64,000 bases of DNA from an uncultured bacterium (GTDB lineage: Bacteria > Bacillota > Clostridia > Lachnospirales > Lachnospiraceae), in assembly GCA_905215155.1 (NCBI GenBank), contig CAJMPJ010000011.1:1-64000 (forward strand). Reading direction: 5' to 3'. The position numbers and the translations under genes were made by a program. Under the pieces are notes generated by a model. That model saw only the letters and a program-made list of their open reading frames with translations, made no database searches and was not told the DNA's origin. How positions within the stretch are numbered: the first letter of the stretch is position 1; each line of letters begins with the position of its first letter. Of this stretch, positions 51,592 to 60,104 are shown in pieces.

Positions 51592-53022
51592 TTACAGGGT
51601 CTTTTTTATTTTCCTTCCGTATAAGCGGATGGCTGTAAAAAGGGCGCCCAGGCCGCAGATCAAAGCAGCGATCACATATACGCCTTTCATGCCATAGATG
51701 AAAATATCATCCCGCCCTTCAATGTAATTGGACACGTTATAGCCGATTTTGGCACTCATCCGGCTGTACAGGATCAAAACCGCAAAGGACACCCCGCTGA
51801 TCATTCCCAGATTTCTGATGAGGGCATTGACACTTCCGCATATTCCCAGCATGTTTCTGGGGGCCGTTGACATGGTCAGGGAATTGTTGGGTGATTGGAA
51901 CAATCCGTTTCCGACTGACATAATGGCCAGATATGCAATCAGAAGCTTTATATCTGATGTTTCTGTCAGCGTTGACATAAGCCCTAATCCGGTTCCAGTG
52001 AGAATCAATCCCACAAAGGTCAGGATCTCAGAGCCTATCTGATCCGACAGATGGCCGCTGACCGGTGCTACCACCGCCAGAATGACCGGAGATACCATAA
52101 GAATGAGTCCTGTTACTGCCGAAGAATATTTAAGGGTATTCTGCAGATAAAACGGCAGGATGATGGTGGAGCTGCTGATGGCTACAAAGGATAGAAACGC
52201 GCAAAATATACTGATGGAAAATAAGCTGTTCTTAAACAGTTTTAACGGCAGGAGGGGGATCTCGGTTTTCCGTTCCAGCAGCAAAAACAGGAGAAAGGAA
52301 ACGGCAAATAAGACCATGCCCCCCACAATAAAGGGATTTCCATAGCCATATTCTTTTCCCAGGTTCATGGATAAGAACAAGGACGCAATGGAAATACAGA
52401 ACAAAATGGCTCCTTTTATATCAAAAGGCTCCGCTGTACTCTTCTTGGCAACTGGAAGTATTTTCATTCCCAAAATATACACGAAAATTCCAATTGGCAC
52501 GTTAATCAGGAAAATATATTCCCATGCAAAGGAATGGATGATGAAGCCTCCCAGGGGCGGACCTGCCATGGAGCCCAGCGCCACCGAGGTCCCGGATATT
52601 CCAAGGGCTTTGCCTCTTTCATGGACGGGAAATATCTGAGTGATGATCCCCTGGTTGGTGCCCATGGCTGCAGAAGCGCCAAGAGCCTGGATCCCTCGGG
52701 AAATGATCAGTTGGGGAAAGTTATGGGATATGCCGCATAATAAGGACCCCAAAGTAAATACCAAAACACCGTACAGGAAAATACGGGTCTTTCCAAAAAT
52801 ATCACCCAGGCGTCCGAATATCAGGATGGTTCCTACCACCACCAGCAGATAAACCGTCACCACCCAGGCAATTGCTTCTGAACTGACGGACAGAAGCTGT
52901 GACATCTGAGGCAGGGCCACGTTGACAATGCTGCTGTCCAGCGTTGCCATAAAAGTAAGTAAAACTACATTCACCAAAATAAGCATTCGGTTTTTATACA
53001 CGGTTTCATTTGTTTGTTCCAT
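51592..53022 (-). CDS. DHA2-family MFS drug efflux transporter
   Basis: This 476-residue membrane protein has about 14 hydrophobic segments. The N-terminal TLDSSIVNVALPQM motif marks the DHA2 (14-TMS) drug:proton antiporters; FGRLGDIFGKTRIF is the loop 2-3 motif A and LGGFIIHSFAWEYIFLINVPIG is motif C-like. It should export drugs or toxic metabolites. The ATG directly follows the MarR stop, so the regulator and pump are translationally coupled. Confidence 0.9.
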   Translation of the reverse strand: MEQTNETVYKNRMLILVNVVLLTFMATLDSSIVNVALPQMSQLLSVSSEAIAWVVTVYLLVVVGTILIFGRLGDIFGKTRIFLYGVLVFTLGSLLCGISHNFPQLIISRGIQALGASAAMGTNQGIITQIFPVHERGKALGISGTSVALGSMAGPPLGGFIIHSFAWEYIFLINVPIGIFVYILGMKILPVAKKSTAEPFDIKGAILFCISIASLFLSMNLGKEYGYGNPFIVGGMVLFAVSFLLFLLLERKTEIPLLPLKLFKNSLFSISIFCAFLSFVAISSSTIILPFYLQNTLKYSSAVTGLILMVSPVILAVVAPVSGHLSDQIGSEILTFVGLILTGTGLGLMSTLTETSDIKLLIAYLAIMSVGNGLFQSPNNSLTMSTAPRNMLGICGSVNALIRNLGMISGVSFAVLILYSRMSAKIGYNVSNYIEGRDDIFIYGMKGVYVIAALICGLGALFTAIRLYGRKIKKTL

Positions 53023-53481
53023 TCATGATCTCCATTCTTCTTTTTGTACGCTGCGAAGACGTCTTGCTTCCTGCAAAACAACATCGAGCATTCGTAACAG
53101 TTCTTCCTTTTCTTCTTCCTCAAGACCTGAGGTAATGGCATTGTTCCAGATAGACAGCTCTCTGTGAATTTCCGGAATGATGCGTCTGCCCTGATCTGTG
53201 AGAGAAAGCTTATAGGCTCTCGTATCGTTTTTGTCCGCTTCTTTTTTAACATATCCCTTCTGGATCAGCTTTTTCAGTTCCCTTGCCGACATGGCTTTGT
53301 CCACATTCAGCTCCCGGCTGATCTGATTCTGATTCATCCCGTCGTTGTTATTTAAAGTCAGCAAATAGGAACAGCAGCCGCTGCTTAATCCAAAAGGTTT
53401 CAGAATCTCACTGGTAAAAGCCTGGGTGCATCGGTAAATGCCGCCGGTGTATTTACTCAGCTTTCTATGCTCTTCTTTCAT
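53023..53481 (-). CDS. MarR family regulator of the MFS pump
   Basis: This 152-residue winged-helix protein has the recognition region ISRELNVDKAMSARELKKLIQKGYV and a wing with DTRAYKLSLTDQGR. It starts with AAGGAG before the ATG. It is directly upstream of the MFS gene and has a perfect palindrome over its own promoter, so it probably represses its operon until a drug-like ligand binds. Confidence 0.9.
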   Translation of the reverse strand: MKEEHRKLSKYTGGIYRCTQAFTSEILKPFGLSSGCCSYLLTLNNNDGMNQNQISRELNVDKAMSARELKKLIQKGYVKKEADKNDTRAYKLSLTDQGRRIIPEIHRELSIWNNAITSGLEEEEKEELLRMLDVVLQEARRLRSVQKEEWRS

Positions 53482-53528
53482 TGTTTCTCCTTTTTCCCGT
53501 TTTATTACCTGAAAATTGCATGCAAGCT

Positions 53529-53563
53529 ATTATATTTCAAAATAGTTGATAAGTCAACTATTT
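53529..53563 (-). promoter_or_regulatory. Promoter and palindromic operator of the MarR-MFS operon
   Basis: On the minus strand TTGACT (53557-53552) and TATAAT (53534-53529) are 17 bases apart. AAATAGTTGA-TAAG-TCAACTATTT (53540-53563) is a perfect 10-base inverted repeat covering the -35, as expected for MarR autorepression. Confidence 0.85.
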
Positions 53564-53643
53564 TTTTGACTAAACCTCCTCATTATCACAATGGCACGTA
53601 CTCAGGGAATATAATGAAAGAAAAAGCTATAAAAGGAGAAATT

Positions 53644-55209
53644 ATGAAGACTCAGGCAGAACCCTTAAAAAGCATGGAAAAGCTGTACGAGGAGGCAGCT
53701 ATCAACAGCCGCAATTATAAAATATATGAAGAAATGGGAGACCATTACCAGGAAGAAGGAAATGTAAAGAGAGCTTATCTCTGCTACGTTCACAGCCATT
53801 TTCTCTGTGACCAGGATAAGGAGGCTTTATTGCTGTCGGATAAGATCGAGGCGATCAAAAAGGAAGCGCCGGAGGATGTCCCACTGGTCACCATTATCAT
53901 TCCTGCGGTCCCTGTACTGGCACAGATGGAAGCCGTTTTAAACGCCAGCCTGGCTCTAAAGGAAGACTGTAAAACAATTATAGTCCTTGATATGGAAGAG
54001 AACCAAGAGGTGACGAACTGGCTTCATGGGAATCCGGAGCTTACGGTAGTCTCTGCCAAAGGGCTGTCCCCTCATGACGCCTATCAAAAAGCAGTTCAGA
54101 AGGCGGGCAAACACGATGATTTGTTGCTTCTTGACCGCGGCTCCGCCCTCTTGAGCCATGCCCTGTTTCATCTGCGCATGTCACTTTATAAAAATGAGGA
54201 AATCGGTGCAGCCAATGCGGTTACCAACGGTCCGGCTCAGGGGCTTACGGAATTTGTAACTCCGATCAAGCGGGCAGACGGATATGCCCTGGAACACAAT
54301 CTTCCCGGCGATCACCACATGACTCCAAGTTTGATACCCACCTGCGGGTCTCTGTTAGTAAAAAGGGACTGCTGGGATAAGGTAAATGGCTTTGATGATT
54401 CCTTTTTAACCCTTGAGGTGGCCCAAAAGGATTTAAGCTTTCAGCTGCTTCAAACAAAAAAGCTGACCTATGTCTGCCATCATGGCTATGTCTATACCTT
54501 GATCCAGCCCCAGAACAACTCCGCACGCTGGTTCGACTACAATCATTTTTATGAAAAATGGAATGTGCGGTTAAACTACTCTCTTTTCAGCCGGCCTGAT
54601 ATTATCAGACTGATCACCGATCCTGGGGAAACCCCCTTAAAGGTCCTTGATGTTGGCTGTGCCTGTGGAGCATTGCTCTTATCCATAAAAAACAAATATC
54701 CAAACGCAGACCTTCACGGCATTGAGCTGGACCCCGGTTCCTGGAACATCGCTTCCAAACTATTTCCCGTAACTCAGGGAAATGTGGAAGAAGACTTGGA
54801 TTATCCTCTGGAATCCTTTGATTATATTATCTTTGGAGATGTTCTTGAACACCTTCATCAGCCGGAAGCCGTGCTGGTGAATATGAAACGGTATTTAAAA
54901 CCAGGAGGAATGATCCTTGCCAGCATTCCTAATATCATGCATATTTCGGTACTCGGTGATTTGTTAAATGGAAAATTCACCTATCAGGACAGCGGAATCC
55001 TGGACCGGACCCATCTGCGTTTCTTTACCAAGGATGAAATCAAAAAAATGTTCTCCCGGGCGGGATATGAAATTGCAGATATGGGAAATACCAGAGTGTG
55101 GATCAGCGAAGACCAGACAAAACTCATCCAAACCCTCTGCACCATCAGCACAAGCAGGGCAGATGAATTTATGGCTTATCAGTATCTGGTTAAGGCGAAA
55201 AAATTATAG
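53644..55209 (+). CDS. Fusion: TPR-like, GT2-like domain and SAM methyltransferase
   Basis: This 521-residue protein has a helical N-terminus (about 1-70) like a TPR pair. A GT-A fold domain follows (about 75-320) with VTIIIPAVPVL and a late CGSLLVKRDCWDKVNGFDDSF as in GT2 enzymes. The usual DxD is replaced by LLLDRGSA, so catalysis is doubtful. The C-terminal part (about 340-520) is a class I methyltransferase with LDVGCACG, GDVLEHLHQ and RTHLRFF. It probably modifies a surface glycan. The start is ATG 53644 after AAAGGAG. An in-frame ATG at 53614 is weaker. Confidence 0.78.
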   Translation: MKTQAEPLKSMEKLYEEAAINSRNYKIYEEMGDHYQEEGNVKRAYLCYVHSHFLCDQDKEALLLSDKIEAIKKEAPEDVPLVTIIIPAVPVLAQMEAVLNASLALKEDCKTIIVLDMEENQEVTNWLHGNPELTVVSAKGLSPHDAYQKAVQKAGKHDDLLLLDRGSALLSHALFHLRMSLYKNEEIGAANAVTNGPAQGLTEFVTPIKRADGYALEHNLPGDHHMTPSLIPTCGSLLVKRDCWDKVNGFDDSFLTLEVAQKDLSFQLLQTKKLTYVCHHGYVYTLIQPQNNSARWFDYNHFYEKWNVRLNYSLFSRPDIIRLITDPGETPLKVLDVGCACGALLLSIKNKYPNADLHGIELDPGSWNIASKLFPVTQGNVEEDLDYPLESFDYIIFGDVLEHLHQPEAVLVNMKRYLKPGGMILASIPNIMHISVLGDLLNGKFTYQDSGILDRTHLRFFTKDEIKKMFSRAGYEIADMGNTRVWISEDQTKLIQTLCTISTSRADEFMAYQYLVKAKKL

Positions 55210-55300
55210 GAAACTTTTTAATATGGTATTTTAAGTAAGTTTTATTAAATTCCATTGGAACTTTTATTGTACCGGATTACATTTTTCTGGTCGGTCAAAC

Positions 55301-55382
55301 TGCATAAAAATACGCTCTGAAAGGATCGCTTCCTCCGTTTGATTGTAAAGGGAGCCGATCCTTCAAAGCGTGTTTTTATGCA
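55301..55382. terminator. Long 82-base hairpin, bidirectional terminator
   Basis: The outer arms, TGCATAAAAATACGCT and AGCGTGTTTTTATGCA, continue inward through TGAA/TTCA and GGATCG/CGATCC, with few mismatches and one bulged base. A and T runs lie inside both arms. It lies between the fusion gene and convergent folD. Confidence 0.75.
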
Positions 55383-55400
55383 TAAAATATTTTGTATTCT

Positions 55401-56249
55401 TTATACAGTATCTCTTCTACAGCAAGCCGCCAGCACCAGATGCTTTGCAAGCACAGCGGTGGTCACCGCGCCTACTCCTCCTGGGACCGGAGTCGCCATG
55501 GAGGCTGTGCCTTCCAGGGTATCAAAATCCACATCTCCGCAGAGTTTTCCGTTCTCATCCACATTGATTCCCACATCAATCACAACTGCTCCTTCTTTTA
55601 CATAAGAAGCATCAAGCATTTTTGCTCGTCCGGCAGCGGCTATGAGTATTTCTCCATTCCGGCAGTTCTCTTTTAAATTTTCTGTGCGGGTATGGCAGAT
55701 GGTCACCGTGGCATTTTCCTTTAATAACAGCATGGAAAGAGGACGTCCTACGACCATGCTCCTGCCTACAAGGGTGACCTTTTTTCCAGTCAGAGGGATC
55801 TCATTGGCCTTTAAAACCTCTACCACCGCTTCTGCAGTACATGGAGCAAAGCCGGAATCATCTCCTGCAAATACCTTGGCAATATTAATGGGGGAAATGC
55901 CATCCAAATCCTTTTGGGGGTCAATCATTCGCTCAATGTCTTGTTCCCGGATCTGCTTTGGAAGGGGCCTTAAAAGAAGAATCCCATCAATGTCCCGACT
56001 CTCATTGATCTGGGAAAATTCCTTTTTAAAGTCCTGATCTGTAATATCTTCCGGAAATGCAAAGCATTCCGCTTCCAGCCCAAAGGCTGCCATCTTCTTT
56101 AAGGCTCCCCGTTCATAGGATAGATCATCGGGACGTTCTCCGACCCTGACTATGGCCAGCTTTGGAATACGTCCTGTATTCCCTTTTAACAGTTCTTCCA
56201 CCTGTTCCTTAATTTTTGCAGACACTGCTGCTCCCTTTAATGTAATCAC
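55401..56249 (-). CDS. folD: FolD-like methylene-tetrahydrofolate dehydrogenase lacking cyclohydrolase residues
   Basis: This 282-residue protein has the FolD fold: the DGILLLRPLP and KDLDG blocks, GRSMVVGRPLSMLLL for NAD(P) binding, and TPVPGGVGAVTTAVL. The start is GTG 56249 after GGAGG. In bifunctional FolD, YVxxKxK carries a catalytic Lys and DGILVQLPLP a key Gln. Here the aligned positions are Ala49 (sequence SYERGALKK) and Leu93. Asp116 is kept. I infer dehydrogenase activity only; the cyclohydrolase step may be done by FchA, whose gene lies 17 bases upstream. Confidence 0.88.
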   Translation of the reverse strand: MITLKGAAVSAKIKEQVEELLKGNTGRIPKLAIVRVGERPDDLSYERGALKKMAAFGLEAECFAFPEDITDQDFKKEFSQINESRDIDGILLLRPLPKQIREQDIERMIDPQKDLDGISPINIAKVFAGDDSGFAPCTAEAVVEVLKANEIPLTGKKVTLVGRSMVVGRPLSMLLLKENATVTICHTRTENLKENCRNGEILIAAAGRAKMLDASYVKEGAVVIDVGINVDENGKLCGDVDFDTLEGTASMATPVPGGVGAVTTAVLAKHLVLAACCRRDTV

Positions 56250-56266
56250 GGCTTTTTCTGCCTCCT

Positions 56267-56899
56267 TTATTCTGTCTTTAGCGCCGCTTCCACCTGCGTA
56301 TAAATAGCATCTGCCCTGCGGATTCCATTCTCAGCCATGGTTTCTGCCATGGCATTTAATTCCCTTGCCTTTTCTCTCTGGAGCATGGTCTTTGTGTTGA
56401 TGAACACATTCATCTTTGCCCCTAAAAGGGAGGCTCGGATAAACTGTACTCCTACTCCAACATCACTGATCGCCATCCGGCTTCCCTTTTCCGCTAAAAT
56501 CTCCATGTAATCCAGCGCTTCCAGCGACCGTTCCATAACTGCGATGGGTACCAGGGACGCTGCAAGAAGATGGCCTTCCAGAATCTTTTCCCTGTTCCTT
56601 TTTTCTTCTTCCGTTCCGGAAGGGAGTTTATAGGCCTCCGCCAGTGGGGCAAATACCGCTGCATCCTCATCGGCAAGCCTTAAAAACTCCTTTTCCAGAT
56701 GGGAAAGCTTTGTCAGAATGGATTGCATCTCTTCCTCCACATCTGCATACCTTTTTTTCCCAAGAGTTAAGTTTATCACCATTTTCCCAAGGGCTGTTCC
56801 AACCGAACCTCCAAGACCAGCCGCTCCGCCTCCGCCTGGAGTGGGGCTTTTGGAAGAAAGCTTTTCAAGGAAAGAAGAAACCGTAAGATCCTGTATCAT
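56267..56899 (-). CDS. fchA: Methenyl-THF cyclohydrolase / cyclodeaminase family protein
   Basis: This 210-residue helical protein has the FTCD_C family start FLEKLSSKSPTPGGGGAAGLGGSVGTALGKMV and the later AISDVGVGVQFIRASLLGAKMNV. Family members act as formiminotetrahydrofolate cyclodeaminase or as methenyl-tetrahydrofolate cyclohydrolase (FchA). Next to a FolD that appears to lack cyclohydrolase residues, the second role is preferred. Start AAGGCGG then ATG. It is followed by folD in one operon. Confidence 0.88.
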   Translation of the reverse strand: MIQDLTVSSFLEKLSSKSPTPGGGGAAGLGGSVGTALGKMVINLTLGKKRYADVEEEMQSILTKLSHLEKEFLRLADEDAAVFAPLAEAYKLPSGTEEEKRNREKILEGHLLAASLVPIAVMERSLEALDYMEILAEKGSRMAISDVGVGVQFIRASLLGAKMNVFINTKTMLQREKARELNAMAETMAENGIRRADAIYTQVEAALKTE

Positions 56900-56969
56900 T
56901 TGTGAATACCGCCTTTCAGACTAAAAATTTTAATTTACATTATATAAGGCTTTTGAAAAAATTACAAGG

Positions 56970-57890
56970 CTATATGATAAGGTGTTTGATGGATAAGTCA
57001 TCAAGTTCCGACCGAAGCCGTAGATCCTGGTATTTTGCAGCAAGGGGAGAAAATACCTTTAAAGTCTCCTCTGCCCTTTGTTTCCAGGTGGACGGGTCCA
57101 CGAATTCTATGGTCCGCATGTTATGAAGCCGGTCCGCCAATGCGACCAATGCGCCGCGGTCATCCGTACAGGTGCCGGTCTGGTTGAATTCCTGATAAGA
57201 TTGCAGAACTGCTTTCATCTCCTCTTGGTGCTCAAAATAACATCCATTTTTCTTATCCTGGAAAAAAGCATTAAAAAGCAGATCGTGAAGCAATCCGGCA
57301 CAAACGGTTTCTATATCAGCACCCATATCCGCAAGTATAATTGCAACATTTAATGGGTGTGTCACATACGCCTCGCCGGAATATCTGGTCTGACCTTTAT
57401 GGGCATTGGATGCCGCTTCGTATATACTTCTCAATTCTTCCGGGTGATATTCCGTCCCGTTTTCTGTCAAAGTCCGGCAAAGTTCTGAAAAAAGTTCCTC
57501 AGGTTCCTTATAAAACTCCATATTCTTTAATGACAATTCCATGATTTCTCCTTTCATTGAGACATCACGGAAATGGAAAGCTCTTAAATATACAGGGGAA
57601 TAGCCAAACTGGCTGACAAATGCCTTGGTAAATCCGCCATGAGTTTCCCAGCCGTAATCCATGGCGGCGTCAAGGATTCTCCGTCCCCGACGGATCTCCC
57701 TTGCCGCAGCCAACAGACGACGCTGTTTTAGATATTCCATGGGGGATGCACCAACCTTTTCCTTAAAACATCTGGAAAAATACCAGGGGGAGTATCCTGC
57801 CCATTCACTCAAGCGTTTTACAGAAAGCTCTTCTTTTAAATGCTCCTCAATATACAGGGTGCATAAAACCGCCCATTCTTCTTTTTCCAT
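56970..57890 (-). CDS. AraC-type HTH fused to RelA/SpoT-like HD domain
   Basis: This 306-residue protein has two parts. Residues about 10-105 are an AraC helix-turn-helix pair (LSVKRLSEWAGYSPWYFSRCFKEKVG, then GGFTKAFVSQFGYSPVYLR). Residues about 150-300 are an HD domain like that of RelA/SpoT: AHKGQTRYSGEAYVTHPLNVA, GLLHDLL and ALADRLHNMRTI. The ED motif following HD in alarmone hydrolases is replaced by hydrophobic residues, and no synthetase domain is attached. Start ATG 57890 after AGGAGG. It lies 70 bases upstream of fchA, possibly as its regulator. Confidence 0.85.
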   Translation of the reverse strand: MEKEEWAVLCTLYIEEHLKEELSVKRLSEWAGYSPWYFSRCFKEKVGASPMEYLKQRRLLAAAREIRRGRRILDAAMDYGWETHGGFTKAFVSQFGYSPVYLRAFHFRDVSMKGEIMELSLKNMEFYKEPEELFSELCRTLTENGTEYHPEELRSIYEAASNAHKGQTRYSGEAYVTHPLNVAIILADMGADIETVCAGLLHDLLFNAFFQDKKNGCYFEHQEEMKAVLQSYQEFNQTGTCTDDRGALVALADRLHNMRTIEFVDPSTWKQRAEETLKVFSPLAAKYQDLRLRSELDDLSIKHLII

Positions 57891-57994
57891 TCCGCTGCCT
57901 CCTGTTCTGGTTTCCACGTGGTAACCTGATTATAGCAGAATTAAAAGAATCCGGCTGTTCCAAATTTGCTTTTTTAGAAAATACAGAAATGAAA

Positions 57995-59194
57995 TCAAGA
58001 ATGTTTTTTTAATACCTTTTCCAGCTTCATAAGCATGGCATCTACATGCTCCCTGCTGATGATAAGTGGGGGAACAAAGCGAATCACATTGGCTCCGGCA
58101 CTGATGATAACAAGCCTTTCATTTAACAATGCGTCTTTTACAAGGGGTCCAGCGGGAACGGACAGTTCCAGTCCCTGAATCAGACCTAAGCCTCTGTGGG
58201 CGGTTATGATCTTATACTTCTGTAAAAGAGCCTCTGTCTGCTCCCAAAGATAATCACCCACTTCTTTTACATGGTCTACGATTTTTCGTTTTTCAAACAG
58301 TTCCAGCACCTTTGCGGCTGCGGCTGTTACAAACGGATTTCCGCCGTAGGTGGTTCCATGGTCGCCGGGGGACATGGCTGTGGCGGCTTTTCCGTGAGCC
58401 AGGAACGCACCGATGGGAACGCCGTTTCCAAGGGCCTTTGCCGCGGTCATCACATCCGGTTTTATACCATATTTCTGCCATGCAAACATGGTCCCGGTGC
58501 GCCCCATGCCGCACTGGATCTCATCGAGGATGAGAAGTGCGTCATGTTCGTCGCAGAGTTTTCTGACGCCTTTTAAGAATTCTTCCGTAGCGGGATAGAT
58601 TCCGCCCTCTCCCTGAATGGTTTCCATAATCACTGCACAGGTCCTATCATTCATAAGGGCTTTTACACTGTCAAGATCATTGTATTCGGCAAAGCGGATT
58701 CCTGGAATCAGAGGCTTAAATGGTTCCTGGTAATGGTCATTGCCCGTAACGGAAAGGGCTCCCAAGCTTCTTCCATGAAAGGAGTGGTTCATGGCAATAA
58801 TCTCATGATCGTGACTCTTATCCTTGTTATAAGCATACCTTCTGGCAATTTTTAAGGCACCTTCAATGGCTTCTGTTCCGCTGTTGGTAAAGAATACCTT
58901 ATCCATGTCAGAAGCCTTTAAAATCAGTTCTCCTGCCTCGACAGCCGGAACGTTATAAAAAAGATTGGAGGTGTGAAGCAGTTTCTCCACCTGGCTTTTT
59001 AAGGCATCGTCAAACTCCTTGTCATGATAGCCAAGGCCCATTACCGCGATTCCTGCGGCAAAATCCAAATATTCCTTTCCATCAGTATCATAAAGGAACA
59101 CTCCGTCACCGTGATCGAACACCACAGGGAAACGGTTATAGGTCTTATAGATTAATTCTTCCACTTTTTCCATATACTCCTGTTTACTCCGCAT
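57995..59194 (-). CDS. argD: Acetylornithine aminotransferase
   Basis: This 399-residue PLP enzyme belongs to class III aminotransferases. [20 protein letters not shown] and [13 protein letters not shown] are visible, and the PLP lysine is in [14 protein letters not shown]. It converts N-acetylglutamate semialdehyde to N-acetylornithine. It overlaps argB by 11 bases and is the last gene of the arg run. Confidence 0.95.
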   Translation of the reverse strand: MRSKQEYMEKVEELIYKTYNRFPVVFDHGDGVFLYDTDGKEYLDFAAGIAVMGLGYHDKEFDDALKSQVEKLLHTSNLFYNVPAVEAGELILKASDMDKVFFTNSGTEAIEGALKIARRYAYNKDKSHDHEIIAMNHSFHGRSLGALSVTGNDHYQEPFKPLIPGIRFAEYNDLDSVKALMNDRTCAVIMETIQGEGGIYPATEEFLKGVRKLCDEHDALLILDEIQCGMGRTGTMFAWQKYGIKPDVMTAAKALGNGVPIGAFLAHGKAATAMSPGDHGTTYGGNPFVTAAAAKVLELFEKRKIVDHVKEVGDYLWEQTEALLQKYKIITAHRGLGLIQGLELSVPAGPLVKDALLNERLVIISAGANVIRFVPPLIISREHVDAMLMKLEKVLKKHS

Positions 59195-60080
59195 GATAAT
59201 AACGCTCCTCTCCCGGACTTATAATGGCAGTTCCGATTCCTTTATTGGTAAATATCTCAAGCAGCAGACAGTGAGGAATCCGGCCATCCATGATATGTAC
59301 CCTGGAAACCCCCTGTTTCATCGCATCAATGCAGTTTTGAAGCTTTGGGAGCATTCCCCCGCCAAGAGTGCCGCTGCCAACAAATTTCTCCGCTTCTTCA
59401 ATGGTCATCTCGGAAATCAGGGAATCCTTATTCTTAAAATCCCGGTAAACGCCCTCCACATCAGTCAAAAAGGCCAGTTTTTCCGCTTCCATGGCTGTTG
59501 CAATGGCACAGGCGGCATCATCTGCATTAATGTTATACGTTTTAAAATCTTCATCAAAACCAATGGGGCAGATAATGGGAAGAAAGTCTTTTTCCAGCAG
59601 ATCGTTGATGATCTGAGGGTCTACTTCCGTAATATCTCCCACATAGCCGATATCCTCTCCATTGGAATAACGCTTTTTACACTTTAACATCATGCCGTCT
59701 TTTCCGCTGATTCCCACGGCCTTGATGCCAAGCTCATTGACAAGCTGCACCAGGCTTTTATTCACCCGGTTTAAGACCATCTCAGCAATTTCCATGGTTG
59801 GCTCATCCGTCACACGAAGGCCCCCTACAAAGTGGGAATCCATGCCGGATTTTTCCACCCACTTGCTGATTTCTTTTCCGCCTCCATGGACAATGATGGG
59901 TTTAAAACCCACCAGCTTTAAAAGAACCACATCCTGAATGACCTGCTTTTTCAGTTCTTCATCCACCATGGCACTGCCGCCGTATTTTACCACAATGGTC
60001 TTACGGTTGAATCTCTGGATGTAAGGAAGGGCCTCAATGAGTACTTCCGCCTTCTGCATGATGCTTTGATCCAATTCCAT
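59184..60080 (-). CDS. argB: Acetylglutamate kinase
   Basis: This 298-residue amino acid kinase phosphorylates N-acetylglutamate. It has VVKYGGSAM near the N-terminus, VHGGGKEIS and a late [14 protein letters not shown]. The N-terminal helix is long, as in the arginine-inhibited hexameric type, so feedback inhibition is plausible. GGGAGG precedes the ATG, 24 bases after argJ. Confidence 0.95.
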   Translation of the reverse strand: MELDQSIMQKAEVLIEALPYIQRFNRKTIVVKYGGSAMVDEELKKQVIQDVVLLKLVGFKPIIVHGGGKEISKWVEKSGMDSHFVGGLRVTDEPTMEIAEMVLNRVNKSLVQLVNELGIKAVGISGKDGMMLKCKKRYSNGEDIGYVGDITEVDPQIINDLLEKDFLPIICPIGFDEDFKTYNINADDAACAIATAMEAEKLAFLTDVEGVYRDFKNKDSLISEMTIEEAEKFVGSGTLGGGMLPKLQNCIDAMKQGVSRVHIMDGRIPHCLLLEIFTNKGIGTAIISPGEERYYHAE

Positions 60081-60104
60081 ATTTCTTTCCTCCCTTATTT
60101 CCGG

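Noticed and set aside
55301..55382. Insertion-sequence terminal repeats
   Set aside because: The arms are separated by only about 25 bases with no coding sequence between them, so this is a hairpin.
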